From Streptomyces sp. NBC_01341 (GTDB lineage: Bacteria; Actinomycetota; Actinomycetes; Streptomycetales; Streptomycetaceae): DNA of 64,000 bases. The notes beneath the pieces were generated by a model. That model worked only from the letters and a program-made list of their open reading frames with translations. It made no database searches and was not told the DNA's origin. Within the stretch, counting starts at the first letter, position 1; every line of letters starts with the position of its first letter. The position numbers and the translations under genes were made by a program. Location of the stretch: assembly GCF_035946055.1 (NCBI RefSeq), contig NZ_CP108364.1, forward strand, positions 3,534,001 to 3,598,000, read 5' to 3'. Shown here one piece after another: positions 53,493-62,584 of the stretch.

Positions 53493-54352
53493 CACGCAGC
53501 CACGCGCTTCCACGCGGCCCGCAGGCGGACCTCTGAGGCGGAGTGGCCAGCGGTCCGGAACCGTGACGCCATCTCCCGGTAGGACAGGGCCGGGGTCTCG
53601 CTGTGCCGGATCTGGTCGACGAGCGCGTCCAGGGCGTCATCGGTGAGGGCGCCAGCAGACTCCAGCGCGAACGCGGAAACAGGCTCTGTGGGGCCCCAGA
53701 CGGGGAGTTCCCAGCGGGGTGTGACTCCGGGCGTGACGCGGCTCGTCACGCTGGTCAGCGCCCGTCCGGTGTCCTCACCATCCCTTGCCGATTCCAGCGT
53801 GGACCAGGCCCGGGACAGAGTGTCAGCGGTGCGGGCTTGGACGTGTGCGACGCGGGCACCGGCCTGCGTCACGGCCGTCAGCCGCGTCTCCTCCGTGGAG
53901 GCTTCCGCCCGGAGACGGGCACGGGCAACCGCGGCTTCGTCGCGCGCTTCCTGCTGAATGCCCTGGATCGCGTTCAGCGCCTCACCGGTGAGTGCGGTGC
54001 GCTCCCACAGTCCGTGCACGAGCCAGAGTGCTTTGGCGGCGATGGGGAGCCAGGCGACGGCCAGCCACGCGCCGGCCGATTCCTCGGTGAGGGCGTGGGC
54101 GATCAGGACGCCGGTGGCGATGAGGCCGAAGGACCAGCCGACGGCGGTGACTGGGGTGGAGTGGTCGCCCTGCGCGGCGAGGCGGCGTTCGTAGGCGAGG
54201 GTGGCGAGCCATCCGCCGTCGATCCCGAGACCGACGACCAGCGCGACCGGCCACGGCATCGCCGTACCCAGCCACATCACCACGACGGCCAGGGTGAGGA
54301 CCATGGAGACGGCCGTCATGCCGACGGCGGGCAGTACGGTCTTGGCGTTCAT
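53492..54352 (-). CDS. DUF2637-type membrane protein with HTH-like tail (Spd-like transfer protein)
   Basis: A 286-residue protein. Three or four membrane helices fill residues 8-115 (VVMWLGTAMPWPVALVVGLG, GWSFGLIATGVLIAHAL, AWLAVAWLPIAAKALWLVH), the DUF2637 pattern. A coiled-coil segment follows (ARDEAAVARARLRAEAS). The end LSYREMASRFRTAGHSASEVRLR resembles a helix-turn-helix. Such proteins accompany TraB in Streptomyces elements and are linked to intramycelial spreading. ATG 54352 overlaps the preceding stop by four bases. Confidence 0.78.
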   Translation of the reverse strand: MNAKTVLPAVGMTAVSMVLTLAVVVMWLGTAMPWPVALVVGLGIDGGWLATLAYERRLAAQGDHSTPVTAVGWSFGLIATGVLIAHALTEESAGAWLAVAWLPIAAKALWLVHGLWERTALTGEALNAIQGIQQEARDEAAVARARLRAEASTEETRLTAVTQAGARVAHVQARTADTLSRAWSTLESARDGEDTGRALTSVTSRVTPGVTPRWELPVWGPTEPVSAFALESAGALTDDALDALVDQIRHSETPALSYREMASRFRTAGHSASEVRLRAAWKRVAA

Positions 54353-54675
54353 GCCGCACTCCCGTCCAGCGACCGGACCTTGACCGCGCCCAGCAGCGCG
54401 ACGCGCACCGGGTGCGGGTGGTACTCCGGCCCGGTGTCCTCCGTCCACTCCCATTCAGCGCCCTCGGCGAGGGCGAACCCGAGTTCCGACAGCGCTTCCA
54501 GGCGCTGGTCAGGGGTCGGAACGTCGCTGGACGTCGGCCACGTGTAGGTGGGCCACTCACTGACCCGTCCGGACATGGCCACGAACACCTGCCAGCACGG
54601 ACCGGCCGTCACTTCCGGAGTGGTGGTCCCGCAGCAGCGCAGCGACATCTGCGCTCCGAAGATCTGCTTGCTCAT
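54349..54675 (-). CDS. small AICE protein (DUF6303-like)
   Basis: A 108-residue soluble protein. WPTYTWPTSSDVPTPDQRLEAL, followed by LGFALAEGAEWEWTED, resembles a family I remember as DUF6303. It is a small mixed alpha/beta domain with no catalytic residues evident. It is coupled on both sides by ATGA overlaps. The function is unknown. Confidence 0.6.
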   Translation of the reverse strand: MSKQIFGAQMSLRCCGTTTPEVTAGPCWQVFVAMSGRVSEWPTYTWPTSSDVPTPDQRLEALSELGFALAEGAEWEWTEDTGPEYHPHPVRVALLGAVKVRSLDGSAA

Positions 54676-54941
54676 GCCGCGCCCCCGGACGCCGCCGTGC
54701 CGGAAACGCGGTTGGCGAGGTCCCGCCGCACCACCAGGACCCGGTTACGGGCCCGGCGGATGCGCCGGGTGTCCAGCTCGTTCGCCGGGCGGTCGATGGT
54801 CATGATCTGCGCATCCAGCAACTCGACCTCCGCCCGGATGAGCGGCATCTCCTGCTCGATCGCGTCCAGCTCTGCCGCCGTCGGCTCGACGTCGAGCGAC
54901 TCGGCCGTGACAAGGCCCTGAAGTGCAGCGATGATCTGCAT
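54672..54941 (-). CDS. small AICE protein (DUF6284-like)
   Basis: An 89-residue, mostly helical protein. PTAAELDAIEQEMPLIRAEV and ELDTRRIRRARNRVL match a streptomycete family labelled DUF6284. It probably forms a helical hairpin or coiled coil. GAGGAGA lies ahead of ATG 54941. It is the first gene of the tightly coupled transfer operon running to traB. Confidence 0.68.
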   Translation of the reverse strand: MQIIAALQGLVTAESLDVEPTAAELDAIEQEMPLIRAEVELLDAQIMTIDRPANELDTRRIRRARNRVLVVRRDLANRVSGTAASGGAA

Positions 54942-54977
54942 GGGTCGTTTTCTCCTCGTGGTGGAACGGCCCGAACA

Positions 54978-55007
54978 GCGGCCCCGGTGTTCCAGCACCG
55001 GGGCCGC
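54978..55007 (-). terminator. hairpin between NUDIX gene and transfer operon
   Basis: Perfect 12-base arms gcggccccggtg / caccggggccgc with a 6-base loop. A second GC-rich inverted repeat around gccggattcgatccggc (about 55054-55070) lies nearby. Confidence 0.65.
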
Positions 55008-55119
55008 GCGCCGTTCTGGTGGTAGCCACCCCAGTGGGTGGCAGCGCCCCGGGCCGGATTCGATCCGGCGCCGTCACGACCCCGCCGGCAGGCGGCGGGA
55101 CCGGGACGAAACAGGTGGG

Positions 55120-55542
55120 TCAGACGGTCGACGCTGTGACGGCGGCGATGATGTCGGCGTGGTCGAACGCCAGCGGCGGAAGGTCGGCGAGCGGCCACCA
55201 GCGGACGTTGACCGCGTCGTCACCGGCTTCGGCGGACGTGCCGGGGATGACGGTGAGCTGGTAGGCGACGGTGACGTACCGGCCGCGCGGGTCGCGGCCG
55301 GGGGCGTCCCAGGTGCCGACCTGGGTCAGTTCCTCCGGCGCCGCGTACACGCCGGCCTCTTCGGCCAGCTCGCGGACAGCCGCGGCGCAGCTGGTCTCGC
55401 CGGGGTCGACGTGCCCGCCGGGCAGCGCCCACTGGCCGGCGTGCGGGTCCCAGCCTCGCTCGATCAGCAGGACGTACCCGTCGGTCGTGGTGACGACGAC
55501 GTCAGCGGTGTAGCGGATGGTCTCGAACGTCTCGGTGCTCAT
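55120..55542 (-). CDS. NUDIX hydrolase
   Basis: A 140-residue protein. GGHVDPGETSCAAAV with RELAEEAGV forms the complete Nudix box (G-x5-E-x7-RE-x2-EE-x-G), near residues 43-65. It hydrolyses a nucleoside diphosphate linked to another moiety. The substrate is unknown, and in mobile elements it may clean the nucleotide pool. It is separated from the transfer operon by hairpins, and is the first minus-strand gene after the GntR-controlled divergent region. Confidence 0.9.
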   Translation of the reverse strand: MSTETFETIRYTADVVVTTTDGYVLLIERGWDPHAGQWALPGGHVDPGETSCAAAVRELAEEAGVYAAPEELTQVGTWDAPGRDPRGRYVTVAYQLTVIPGTSAEAGDDAVNVRWWPLADLPPLAFDHADIIAAVTASTV

Positions 55543-55995
55543 GTCGCTCCCGTGGGTCGCGGTTCTGGACAGTCCGGCTCCCCTCTGCCCCGCCCGTACG
55601 ACCGCGAAGGGTCGGACGGGCGGGGAGGCAACCGGCCGCAGCGGTCACGCGCTGCGGCGGATGGTGGTGCGGTTCTGCGGTTTAGAGCCGAGGGCGTGTC
55701 CCCCACTGGGGTGTAGAGCCCCGGTGTGACGGGGGCCCACTCTCGGTCGGCTGGTCTCCACTCACCTCGCCGGATCGGTCACGGTCGACTGCCGGTGGTG
55801 GATCACGCTGTGCAGTTGTTCAGCGATGCGGTCCGGCGGAGAGCCGACGGGCGCAGGTCGAAGCAGCCCAAAAGGACGGCCTACGTGCTCGCTGTCCTAG
55901 GACTGCGGTGCACCTGAGATGACAATGACGCACAGTCCCGAGACTGTCAACAGTCCTAGGACTGTGTTTCACTGGAGTCGTTGAGAGGAGTGCTC
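55543..55995. promoter_or_regulatory. divergent control region between NUDIX gene and GntR regulator
   Basis: These 453 bases have no coding frame I would trust. The right part carries three operator-like palindromes (separate entry). Confidence 0.6.
55891..55965. promoter_or_regulatory. three 16-bp operator sites of the GntR regulator
   Basis: Site 3 (55950-55965) is the perfect palindrome acagtcctaggactgt. Site 2 (55932-55947) keeps both hexamer arms, acagtc and gactgt. Site 1 (55891-55906) keeps the core gtcctaggac. Centres of sites 2 and 3 are 18 bases apart, and sites 1 and 2 about 41. They lie just upstream of the regulator GTG. Confidence 0.75.
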
Positions 55996-56784
55996 GTGGC
56001 ACCCAAGTGGCGGGAACTGGCCGACAAGCTGGCCGAGCAGATCAAGAGCGGTGAGCTGCCCCCTGGTCGGCAGCTTCCGCATATCCGAGACCTGGTTGAG
56101 GCTGGTGAGGGGTCGAAGTCCACGGTTCACGCGGCCTACAGGGCGCTGGAGGCCGAAGGCCTGGTGACCTCGTCCCGAGGCCACGGCACCGTTGTGCGGA
56201 AGCAAGAGCCGCTCAAGCGGCTCGGTATCGCTCGGTATGACAAAGCCAAATGGCGCGACGGGGACGAGGTCGCGTTCATCGCCGACCGCGTAGCTTCTGG
56301 GCGCGCGCACAAGCGGGGCGAGCAGACACAGAACGTGAGTCGCGTCCCAGCCACGCCACTCGTGGCCGCTGCACACGGACTTCCGGAAGGCTCTGAGGTG
56401 TACGCGCGCGCACGCCTCGTGAAGGAGGGGGACCAGCCGACTCACACCCTGACCAGCTACTACCGCCCGGAGCACGTCGAGGGGACACGGCTTGTCGACC
56501 CCACGCCTGGCCCGGCCGGCAAGGGTGGCGGATACCGCGTGCTCTACGACGCGGGGTACGAGATTGACCACATGCGGGAGGAACTGTTCGCGCGGGCCGC
56601 AGTGCCAGAGGAGGCCGCACTACTCCAGCTGACGCCGGGCGAGTGGGTTGTAGAACTCCACCGAACCACGTACACGGTCGACGGGACCGTAGTGGAGTTC
56701 GCAATTGGCATTCACGCAGCGAGCCGCTTCGCTTGGGCCTACGACTTCAAGGTTCCCGACTCGGCGGAAGGGGCAACGCAGTGA
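55996..56784 (+). CDS. GntR/HutC-type regulator (KorSA-like) of the element
   Basis: A 262-residue protein. The N-terminal winged helix (WRELADKLAEQIKSGELPPG, then STVHAAYRALEAEG with GHGTVV) is of GntR type. The C-terminal part (TSYYRPEHVEGTRL, then ELHRTTYTVDGTVVEF) is a UTRA ligand domain. In pSAM2-like elements the equivalent (KorSA) represses transfer and replication until conditions allow. AGGAG lies ahead of GTG 55996, which decides the start. It is coupled to the YdcF-like gene by GTGA. Three operator-like palindromes upstream suggest autoregulation. Confidence 0.87.
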   Translation: MAPKWRELADKLAEQIKSGELPPGRQLPHIRDLVEAGEGSKSTVHAAYRALEAEGLVTSSRGHGTVVRKQEPLKRLGIARYDKAKWRDGDEVAFIADRVASGRAHKRGEQTQNVSRVPATPLVAAAHGLPEGSEVYARARLVKEGDQPTHTLTSYYRPEHVEGTRLVDPTPGPAGKGGGYRVLYDAGYEIDHMREELFARAAVPEEAALLQLTPGEWVVELHRTTYTVDGTVVEFAIGIHAASRFAWAYDFKVPDSAEGATQ

Positions 56785-57434
56785 TCTCCGTGCAGACGTG
56801 GTCTGACGCTCAGCTGCTCTGGGATTTTCAGCAGATGCGCCACGACCCCCAGCCCTGTTCGGTCGGCATCGGTCTCGGAAGCCATGACTTGGGTGTGGCT
56901 GACGCGACCGTGAACCTGTATCAGCGCAGCATGTTCCCGCTGATCCTCTTCACGGGGGCGACCAGCCGGACTACACGCGACCGGATGCCACGGGGGGAAG
57001 CCGAGCACTATCGGGAGCGTGCGTTGGAATTGGGCGTTCCCGCATCGGCGATCCTCGTTGAGCCTAGGGCGCGGAACACGGGCGAGAACATCAACTTCGC
57101 ACGCGAACTACTCGCCGAGCGAAGTGTCGAAGTCTCATCCGTGCTGCTCGTGAGCAAGCCGTACGAGGAGCGACGGGCCTACGCGACAGCGCGCAGGCTC
57201 TGGCCGGGAGTCGCGATCGTCAGTGCGTCGGCGCCCATGACGCTCTCGGAGTACGTCGACTCCATGAAGGATCCGCGTCTCGTGCTGGACATGCTCGTTG
57301 GGGCCCAGCAGCGTCTGTTGGTCTACCCCGAGCAAGGGTTCATGATCAGGCAAGAGGTGCCGGACTCTGTTGCCGCGGCCTATGAACGCCTGTGTGCCGA
57401 GGGGTTCACGAGCCGCCTCGTGTCGGCCAATTAG
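56781..57434 (+). CDS. YdcF-like (DUF218) protein
   Basis: A 217-residue protein without membrane helices. GIGLGSHDLGVAD, LFTGATSRTTRD, LVEPRARNTGENINFAR and VSSVLLVSKPYEERRA follow the order of the DUF218/YdcF fold (Rossmann-like, with conserved Glu-x4-Thr-x2-Asn). Relatives bind nucleotide or act on lipid-linked sugars. Next to a GntR regulator it is a recurrent AICE pair. The role is unknown. Confidence 0.82.
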   Translation: MISVQTWSDAQLLWDFQQMRHDPQPCSVGIGLGSHDLGVADATVNLYQRSMFPLILFTGATSRTTRDRMPRGEAEHYRERALELGVPASAILVEPRARNTGENINFARELLAERSVEVSSVLLVSKPYEERRAYATARRLWPGVAIVSASAPMTLSEYVDSMKDPRLVLDMLVGAQQRLLVYPEQGFMIRQEVPDSVAAAYERLCAEGFTSRLVSAN

Positions 57435-57636
57435 GGGCCCGTTGTAGGACATGGGTGCAGGTCGGTTAAGTATCTGCACCCGCAGCGCTCTTGAGAGCCG
57501 TGAGGGCGCCTACGCGGTAGAACCTCCTCTACTGCATCAAGACCCGCGCACGGCGTGGGAGTTCTGCGAGCAGGGCTTCCACCTCTGGCCGGCAGCCGCT
57601 TTGTCGTACCGGAACACTTCCCATGGCAATTCTCAA

Positions 57637-60600
57637 TTACGACATCAGGCATCTGGCATAAGTTTTTACGGCTTGGCCGTCAAAAGAAGCAATGAGCGAA
57701 ATCAGAGAGGTAGGGGATTTGACCGCCAACGCCTCAGCTAGCAACACAATTCCATCCGACCATCCCCGCCGAGACTCGACAACAAGCGGCAAAGCCGTCT
57801 CCAGCCAAAACGGGTCGCTGCACTTTCTCACACCACGCAGAAGTTCCTCTCCCCCGCCCTGGGAGATAAGTAGTCTAGCGACCTCACGGAAAGTAGATAC
57901 CTGCTCATCCTCATCAGGTATGCACAGCACTGCATCAATTGCGTCCTCCGCTTTGATGGAGCGAGCGAAAGACTTAGCGACGCCAACCAGCGCCTCACAT
58001 CTCTGATCGTGCGCTTCTATGGACAGGGCAGTATCAATTACTTCTCTCGGTACCGCAGTCAGCGCTAGAACTTGACATGCATCACGAATCGCCTTTCCGC
58101 GCCTAACTGGGTCGTGGGAACGGGAGGCGAAATCAATTGCTTGCCGGGATAGAACATCAGCCCTGTCCCTTTGACCCTCCTTCGCCAACACTAAAGCAAC
58201 CTCACTGACACCTCGCGACCTCTGGCAATCATCAGCTATCTCGCCCGCGAGGATAAGGGCTTCCTCTACGAGTCCGCATCGTGCTTTCGCACCGACAATT
58301 GAGCGCAATGAGCGAGATTTTACGTAATCATTGTCTATTTCAAGAGCAAGTGCCACCGAAGCTTTGACTAGCTTGACCGACTGCTTCAATTCATCGGGAC
58401 CAGCGCCCGCCTCCACAACAGCCAAAAGCCCGTCGATTCGACATCTCGGAGAAGATACAGCGAGAGCACAATCAACCGCCTCCTTATAGCGCCCAACGGT
58501 TGCAAGTATTCCCGCAGCCTCAACTAGCGTCCGGTCTTCCGAATACGTAGCACCAATCACCCCAAGACTGCGACTTACTTCCCGAGCTCGACTCACCGCA
58601 ATACTGACAAAACTGACTGCGTCGTCTGCACGTTCAATGCTCACTAGATGTTTTGCAAGGGAAATTATCTCGGCGTGTTCATTGTTCTCGCAAGTCTCCT
58701 CCAGGAGCGCCATCGCCTCATCCATCAGTTCAGCTTCAGCGAGCGCATTGATGATTCTCCTGTGCGCTTTTCTAGCTGCAAAAGGCAAAGACTTGTGTGG
58801 AGTGCCGCCTGCGGCATCGCGAGCCAGCTTTACCGCCTCCTCGAACCTCCCTCTCTCGAGCAGCCGAATCGATAGCTCAAACTCGATTTCCACCCTTTGA
58901 GGTGGTTCAATCGAGGTTTTGATGACATCGAGCATCTCCTCAAAACTTTCTGTTTCGATCAACACTTCAAAAGCAATTAGCAGATACGGGAGACCCATGT
59001 TTCTGTGAAGCGAAACAGTCAAGTGAGCGACTTTCTGGGCTGCGCCAGTCGCTTCTCCGGCTTTTCCTAGCCGGCAAAGTAGTTGGGCCGATCGCGCAAG
59101 TACCTCGCACCTACCCAACAGGTCCTCGATGGTGTCAGAAACTGCAACAGCGCGTTCTGCAAGCCCTATGGCCTCACCGATCTGGCCACAAGAGAAGAGT
59201 GCGGCTGAGGCTTCAAGAAGACTTACTGCATGACTGGTTGGATTCGTTTTCGTTCGAGCGGTGTCTGCAACATATTGCGCGAGCTCAGCAGACTCATTCA
59301 ACCGACCGCAGCGTGCAAGGAGTGCAGAGACTTCGCCGAGGGTCTCTCCTTGGCGGTACTTATCCGATATAGCGGCAGACGCATCGACTGCGTATTGCGC
59401 GAGTTTGCCAGCCTCATCCGCATGGCTGTAATCAGCTAGCGCATGAGCGATCGCAATAATCACACTGGAGCTAGTAAGAGATAGCCCGATCTCATAAGCG
59501 CGGTGCACGTTCCCTGAGACTGCTAAGGCTCTTGCAACGACGGCCATCAGTGGTTCTTGAGGCGTCGCATTTCCGATGGCGGAAACTATCCGTTCCGCCT
59601 CGCGCGCAAAATATGCCGCTTCCTGCATTTTCCCATTGAGAGCAAGTTCTTCTGCGCCGTCGCCGAAAGCGTGTACTCCATCCCAATCGCTATCCAAAGC
59701 CCGAATAAGATCCGCACCTTCTGACGCATATCCTGCCTGCGCTAGGGCCATTGATGCCCCTCGACAAAGCCACGCAGCTTCGTCGCTATCCAGGTCCGCA
59801 GCCAAGTCGACGGCCTGGCGAGCGATATCAGCGGCTTCATCACACAGACCTGCCAGAGCCAGAGCACGGCTTGACAGGCAGAGTGCATACACGGCCTGCT
59901 CCGACTCTGAAGAGGTGTCAGCCAATAGGATGGCCTCGCGTGCAAAATCGATAGCTTTAGAATGTTTCCCTGCACGAGCCAACTCCTCCGCAACACTGCC
60001 GAGAGCTTCTCCCCACCTCTCCTCATCTACCAAACTGCGCGCTAGTTCTGCGCTTTCCTCCTCCCTGCCGACCCGAGCCAGCAAATTGGCACTGGCCATC
60101 GCCGCCTCATCTCGCCGAGAGGCATTGGGAATATCCAGAGCCCAATGTCGAGCCTGGCTGGCTATATCCGACGCTCTCTCCAAATCTCCTACTTCTACAA
60201 GCGCCTCTCCCAGGCATACTAGAGCAAAGGGCTTGTCAATCGGGTCGAGAGTTCTGATGATCTCCGCTGCTGCTGCCAGGGACTCAGGTGTCGAGCCGAC
60301 TGCTTTTACAATGTAGCTGGAATAGTCCAAGCGTCGAATTGAGCCAGCGCTGTGGACAGCGAGCGCTACCGCACGTTGCAAGTGCCCCATACGCGCCCAG
60401 GCATAAATAAGTCCGTCGGGAACATTTCTAGTCTTTTCGACGAGATTCTCACGCTGATGGGCCAACCGGACGCAGACAGAAATATCAGGACGCGCACGGG
60501 TGCCGTGAACTGTAAACGCGTTAGTTATCTCGGCTAGGGCATCGATATCAGCACCAGTAAACTGCCACATGCGCTCGTGTCGCACGGAATCGGTAGCTAG

Positions 60601-61953
60601 CGCGAAGAGCCTGTCTGCGTCCTGCAGCTCAACCAGCGTTCGAGGATACCCAATTAGGACCCACTCAGGTGTTGTAGCAGGCCATCCTGCTGCGCGGGCA
60701 CTTTCCACCCAAGAATGCAAGCGGTCTCGGTACTGTTGCATGACTGATGGCCGCAGCAATTCGCGAGCACCGAGAAAAAGCTCTTGATGTGCAAAGGAAT
60801 ATACCGCAAGGGGCGCACCATCACCGTCAGCCGCATAGCGTGTCGGGCGTATCTGGAACGCGCGCCCGATACTTCCTCCCAATACCAATTCGATGCGTCG
60901 CTGAGTTTGTCCGGTCAGTTCGGCAAGATCGGGCGCGGTGAGTCCTCCGCCCGCCGCCGTGAGACCGACAAGCTCCTCTGTAAGGCCCCCTGCGGCGATA
61001 AGGGCATCGAGATTGCGTTCGGCATCCTCTTTCACAACCCAAGCAGCCGGCGCGGGCAGTAATTCATGGTTAGTGGCTGGGTCGCGGAGGGGATGACCAG
61101 GTGGAACGTCTCCAGGTAGCGGTGGATGAGTACGACCAGCGACGATCAGCCTGAGCCCAGGGGGCGGGGTGCGTGGCAGTAGCGCGGCGATGCTATACCC
61201 CGTACTAGCGGTTGCCAGACCTGCGTCTTCGTCTAGACCGTCTACAACGAGAAGAAGTTGTCGGTCGACACCTTGCGCCCTATCTGCTGCTCGCTGCAAG
61301 GATTCCAAGAAAGCACCCTGATTGGAGCACCGCACATCTCCATCATCAAGGTATTCACCCAGCTGGCTCTCCAGGGCGGACAGAAAAGCCGTTCGATCGG
61401 CGCGGTCTGCCATCCGGGCTGTCACGAAGAAGGCCAGCACATCTGTGTCTGGCGGCGGGTGCAGGGCGAAGTGAGCCATCAGGGCAGTTTTGCCAGCCCA
61501 TGCGGGAGCTAGCCATCTCCAATAACCGGAAGTGTCAGCTTCCGGAGCAGAACTAAAGGCTGCCATTGCCGCTAGTTCAGCCTCGCGCCCTTCAAACCGT
61601 TGCGCGCTCAACTCCTGCACTTCGAGCATATAACCCGATCTCGGTGCTCGGGCCTGACCGGATTCGAGCAGTATGTCTCCGTGAACGTTGACCTTATTTC
61701 TGTCCCCGGATAAGGCCAGGCCGATACTGCCCCCCGCAGTCATGGATCGCTCTGCACCGCCGGTTACGTAACCGTCCTGCAGTTCTTCCCTTGGTGCCGA
61801 TGCAGAGCGACTCGGAGGATTTAAACGTCCTCCGGTTTCGGTAGCAGACGTCCCGGTTCCTGACTCGGCGTGTGCGATATCTGATTGGGATTGAGCGGCC
61901 TCTCCAGTTCCTTGAGCTCTGGACAACCCTGTATGTCTTTTCCAGAACTTCAC
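57637..61953 (-). CDS. NACHT-type STAND ATPase with long helical-repeat C-terminus
   Basis: A 1,438-residue protein. Residues 1-65 are disordered, and 70-92 hold a short motif ending GDRNKVNVHGD that is shared with the membrane protein encoded just upstream. The NACHT core starts near 118: Walker A APAWAGKT (149-156, first Gly replaced by Ala), Walker B LLLVVDGLDED (233-243), and sensor-like LRLIVAGRTHP (268-276). A winged-helix-like segment follows (GGLTAPDLAELTGQTQRRIELVL). From about 520 to the end run many 30-40-residue helical-pair repeats of TPR-like type (AEELARAGKHSKAIDFAREA, SALLARCGRLNESAELAQYV). This is the layout of NLR-like immune sensors. The repeat half has lower GC than the host and at least one TTA codon (58192-58194), so translation depends on the bldA tRNA. 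GTG 61953 overlaps the upstream stop. Confidence 0.82.
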   Translation of the reverse strand: MKFWKRHTGLSRAQGTGEAAQSQSDIAHAESGTGTSATETGGRLNPPSRSASAPREELQDGYVTGGAERSMTAGGSIGLALSGDRNKVNVHGDILLESGQARAPRSGYMLEVQELSAQRFEGREAELAAMAAFSSAPEADTSGYWRWLAPAWAGKTALMAHFALHPPPDTDVLAFFVTARMADRADRTAFLSALESQLGEYLDDGDVRCSNQGAFLESLQRAADRAQGVDRQLLLVVDGLDEDAGLATASTGYSIAALLPRTPPPGLRLIVAGRTHPPLPGDVPPGHPLRDPATNHELLPAPAAWVVKEDAERNLDALIAAGGLTEELVGLTAAGGGLTAPDLAELTGQTQRRIELVLGGSIGRAFQIRPTRYAADGDGAPLAVYSFAHQELFLGARELLRPSVMQQYRDRLHSWVESARAAGWPATTPEWVLIGYPRTLVELQDADRLFALATDSVRHERMWQFTGADIDALAEITNAFTVHGTRARPDISVCVRLAHQRENLVEKTRNVPDGLIYAWARMGHLQRAVALAVHSAGSIRRLDYSSYIVKAVGSTPESLAAAAEIIRTLDPIDKPFALVCLGEALVEVGDLERASDIASQARHWALDIPNASRRDEAAMASANLLARVGREEESAELARSLVDEERWGEALGSVAEELARAGKHSKAIDFAREAILLADTSSESEQAVYALCLSSRALALAGLCDEAADIARQAVDLAADLDSDEAAWLCRGASMALAQAGYASEGADLIRALDSDWDGVHAFGDGAEELALNGKMQEAAYFAREAERIVSAIGNATPQEPLMAVVARALAVSGNVHRAYEIGLSLTSSSVIIAIAHALADYSHADEAGKLAQYAVDASAAISDKYRQGETLGEVSALLARCGRLNESAELAQYVADTARTKTNPTSHAVSLLEASAALFSCGQIGEAIGLAERAVAVSDTIEDLLGRCEVLARSAQLLCRLGKAGEATGAAQKVAHLTVSLHRNMGLPYLLIAFEVLIETESFEEMLDVIKTSIEPPQRVEIEFELSIRLLERGRFEEAVKLARDAAGGTPHKSLPFAARKAHRRIINALAEAELMDEAMALLEETCENNEHAEIISLAKHLVSIERADDAVSFVSIAVSRAREVSRSLGVIGATYSEDRTLVEAAGILATVGRYKEAVDCALAVSSPRCRIDGLLAVVEAGAGPDELKQSVKLVKASVALALEIDNDYVKSRSLRSIVGAKARCGLVEEALILAGEIADDCQRSRGVSEVALVLAKEGQRDRADVLSRQAIDFASRSHDPVRRGKAIRDACQVLALTAVPREVIDTALSIEAHDQRCEALVGVAKSFARSIKAEDAIDAVLCIPDEDEQVSTFREVARLLISQGGGEELLRGVRKCSDPFWLETALPLVVESRRGWSDGIVLLAEALAVKSPTSLISLIASFDGQAVKTYARCLMS

Positions 61954-62375
61954 GGGACCTGGTTCCCGTCGCCTGTGATGCCTTCACCGAGATGGCCCCC
62001 GGCAGACACCCCTCTCTCACCTGGTGCAGGGGGTACCGGCACGCTGCGATCTTCAGTTCGCGGAACTGGCTGAGGGGCTGCGCCTCCGATGCGGTTCCTG
62101 TCACCTGTCACGGCACGACCAACGCTGCCTGCGGCTTGGACTGATCGCGCGCCTGTCACCTGGGGGTCAGTGGGGCTCGCGAGTAGGGCATAGCAGGAAA
62201 GTGCCAGCCCTGCGGCAGCCAGCACTGCTCCTACCAGACTGGCCAACTTGTCGGCTGTATCCAGGTCAGCCCAGAGCGCCACACATGTGAGGAGCACCGC
62301 GAGGCCAGCAGCCAGCGTCGCCCCCACCCAAAGCAAGATTCTTGCCCGTCTCGACGAGGCCCTCACCCTCCACAC
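61950..62375 (-). CDS. two-helix membrane protein with repeated Gly/Asp/Asn motif (putative effector)
   Basis: A 141-residue protein. There is a short basic cytosolic start, then membrane helices at about 12-35 and 44-66 with a tight acidic loop between them (ADLDTADK). The C-terminal 75 residues lie in the cytosol. This tail contains the motif twice: AAGSVGRAVTGDRNRI (81-96) and AGGHLGEGITGDGNQV (125-140), parted by a Pro-rich spacer. The same motif occurs once in the NACHT protein. The stop overlaps the NACHT GTG (GTGA), so the pair is co-translated. By analogy with NLR-effector pairs it could be a membrane-damaging effector recruited through the motif. That is inference. Confidence 0.65.
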   Translation of the reverse strand: MWRVRASSRRARILLWVGATLAAGLAVLLTCVALWADLDTADKLASLVGAVLAAAGLALSCYALLASPTDPQVTGARSVQAAGSVGRAVTGDRNRIGGAAPQPVPRTEDRSVPVPPAPGERGVSAGGHLGEGITGDGNQVP

Positions 62376-62584
62376 CCTTTCGTGGTGACTTCGTGTCTGC
62401 TCCTCAGAACACGCGCGCTCGCCTCATGTAGTTCCCACTGCACCTGGTTTGTCGCTGCTTCGTTTCCACCTCTCCGCAACCGAAGGCACATTTACGTGGA
62501 CCACCGTGGACAGTGAAGCGCTCTAAGCTGGGCTTCGCGCATCTCAGCGGCCCCCACCTCAGCGCCTTCTTTGCCCCTCCTTAA

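Noticed and set aside
55047..55075. tRNA-like T-arm (gccggattcgatccggc) in the AICE
   Set aside because: The hairpin resembles a T arm, but no matching acceptor, anticodon or D arm could be built around it.
57435..57636. Region after the YdcF-like gene considered as the right attachment site
   Set aside because: No match to the tRNA-Ser 3' end was found. The plus-strand frame here (containing WEFCEQGFHLWP) has no recognisable family.
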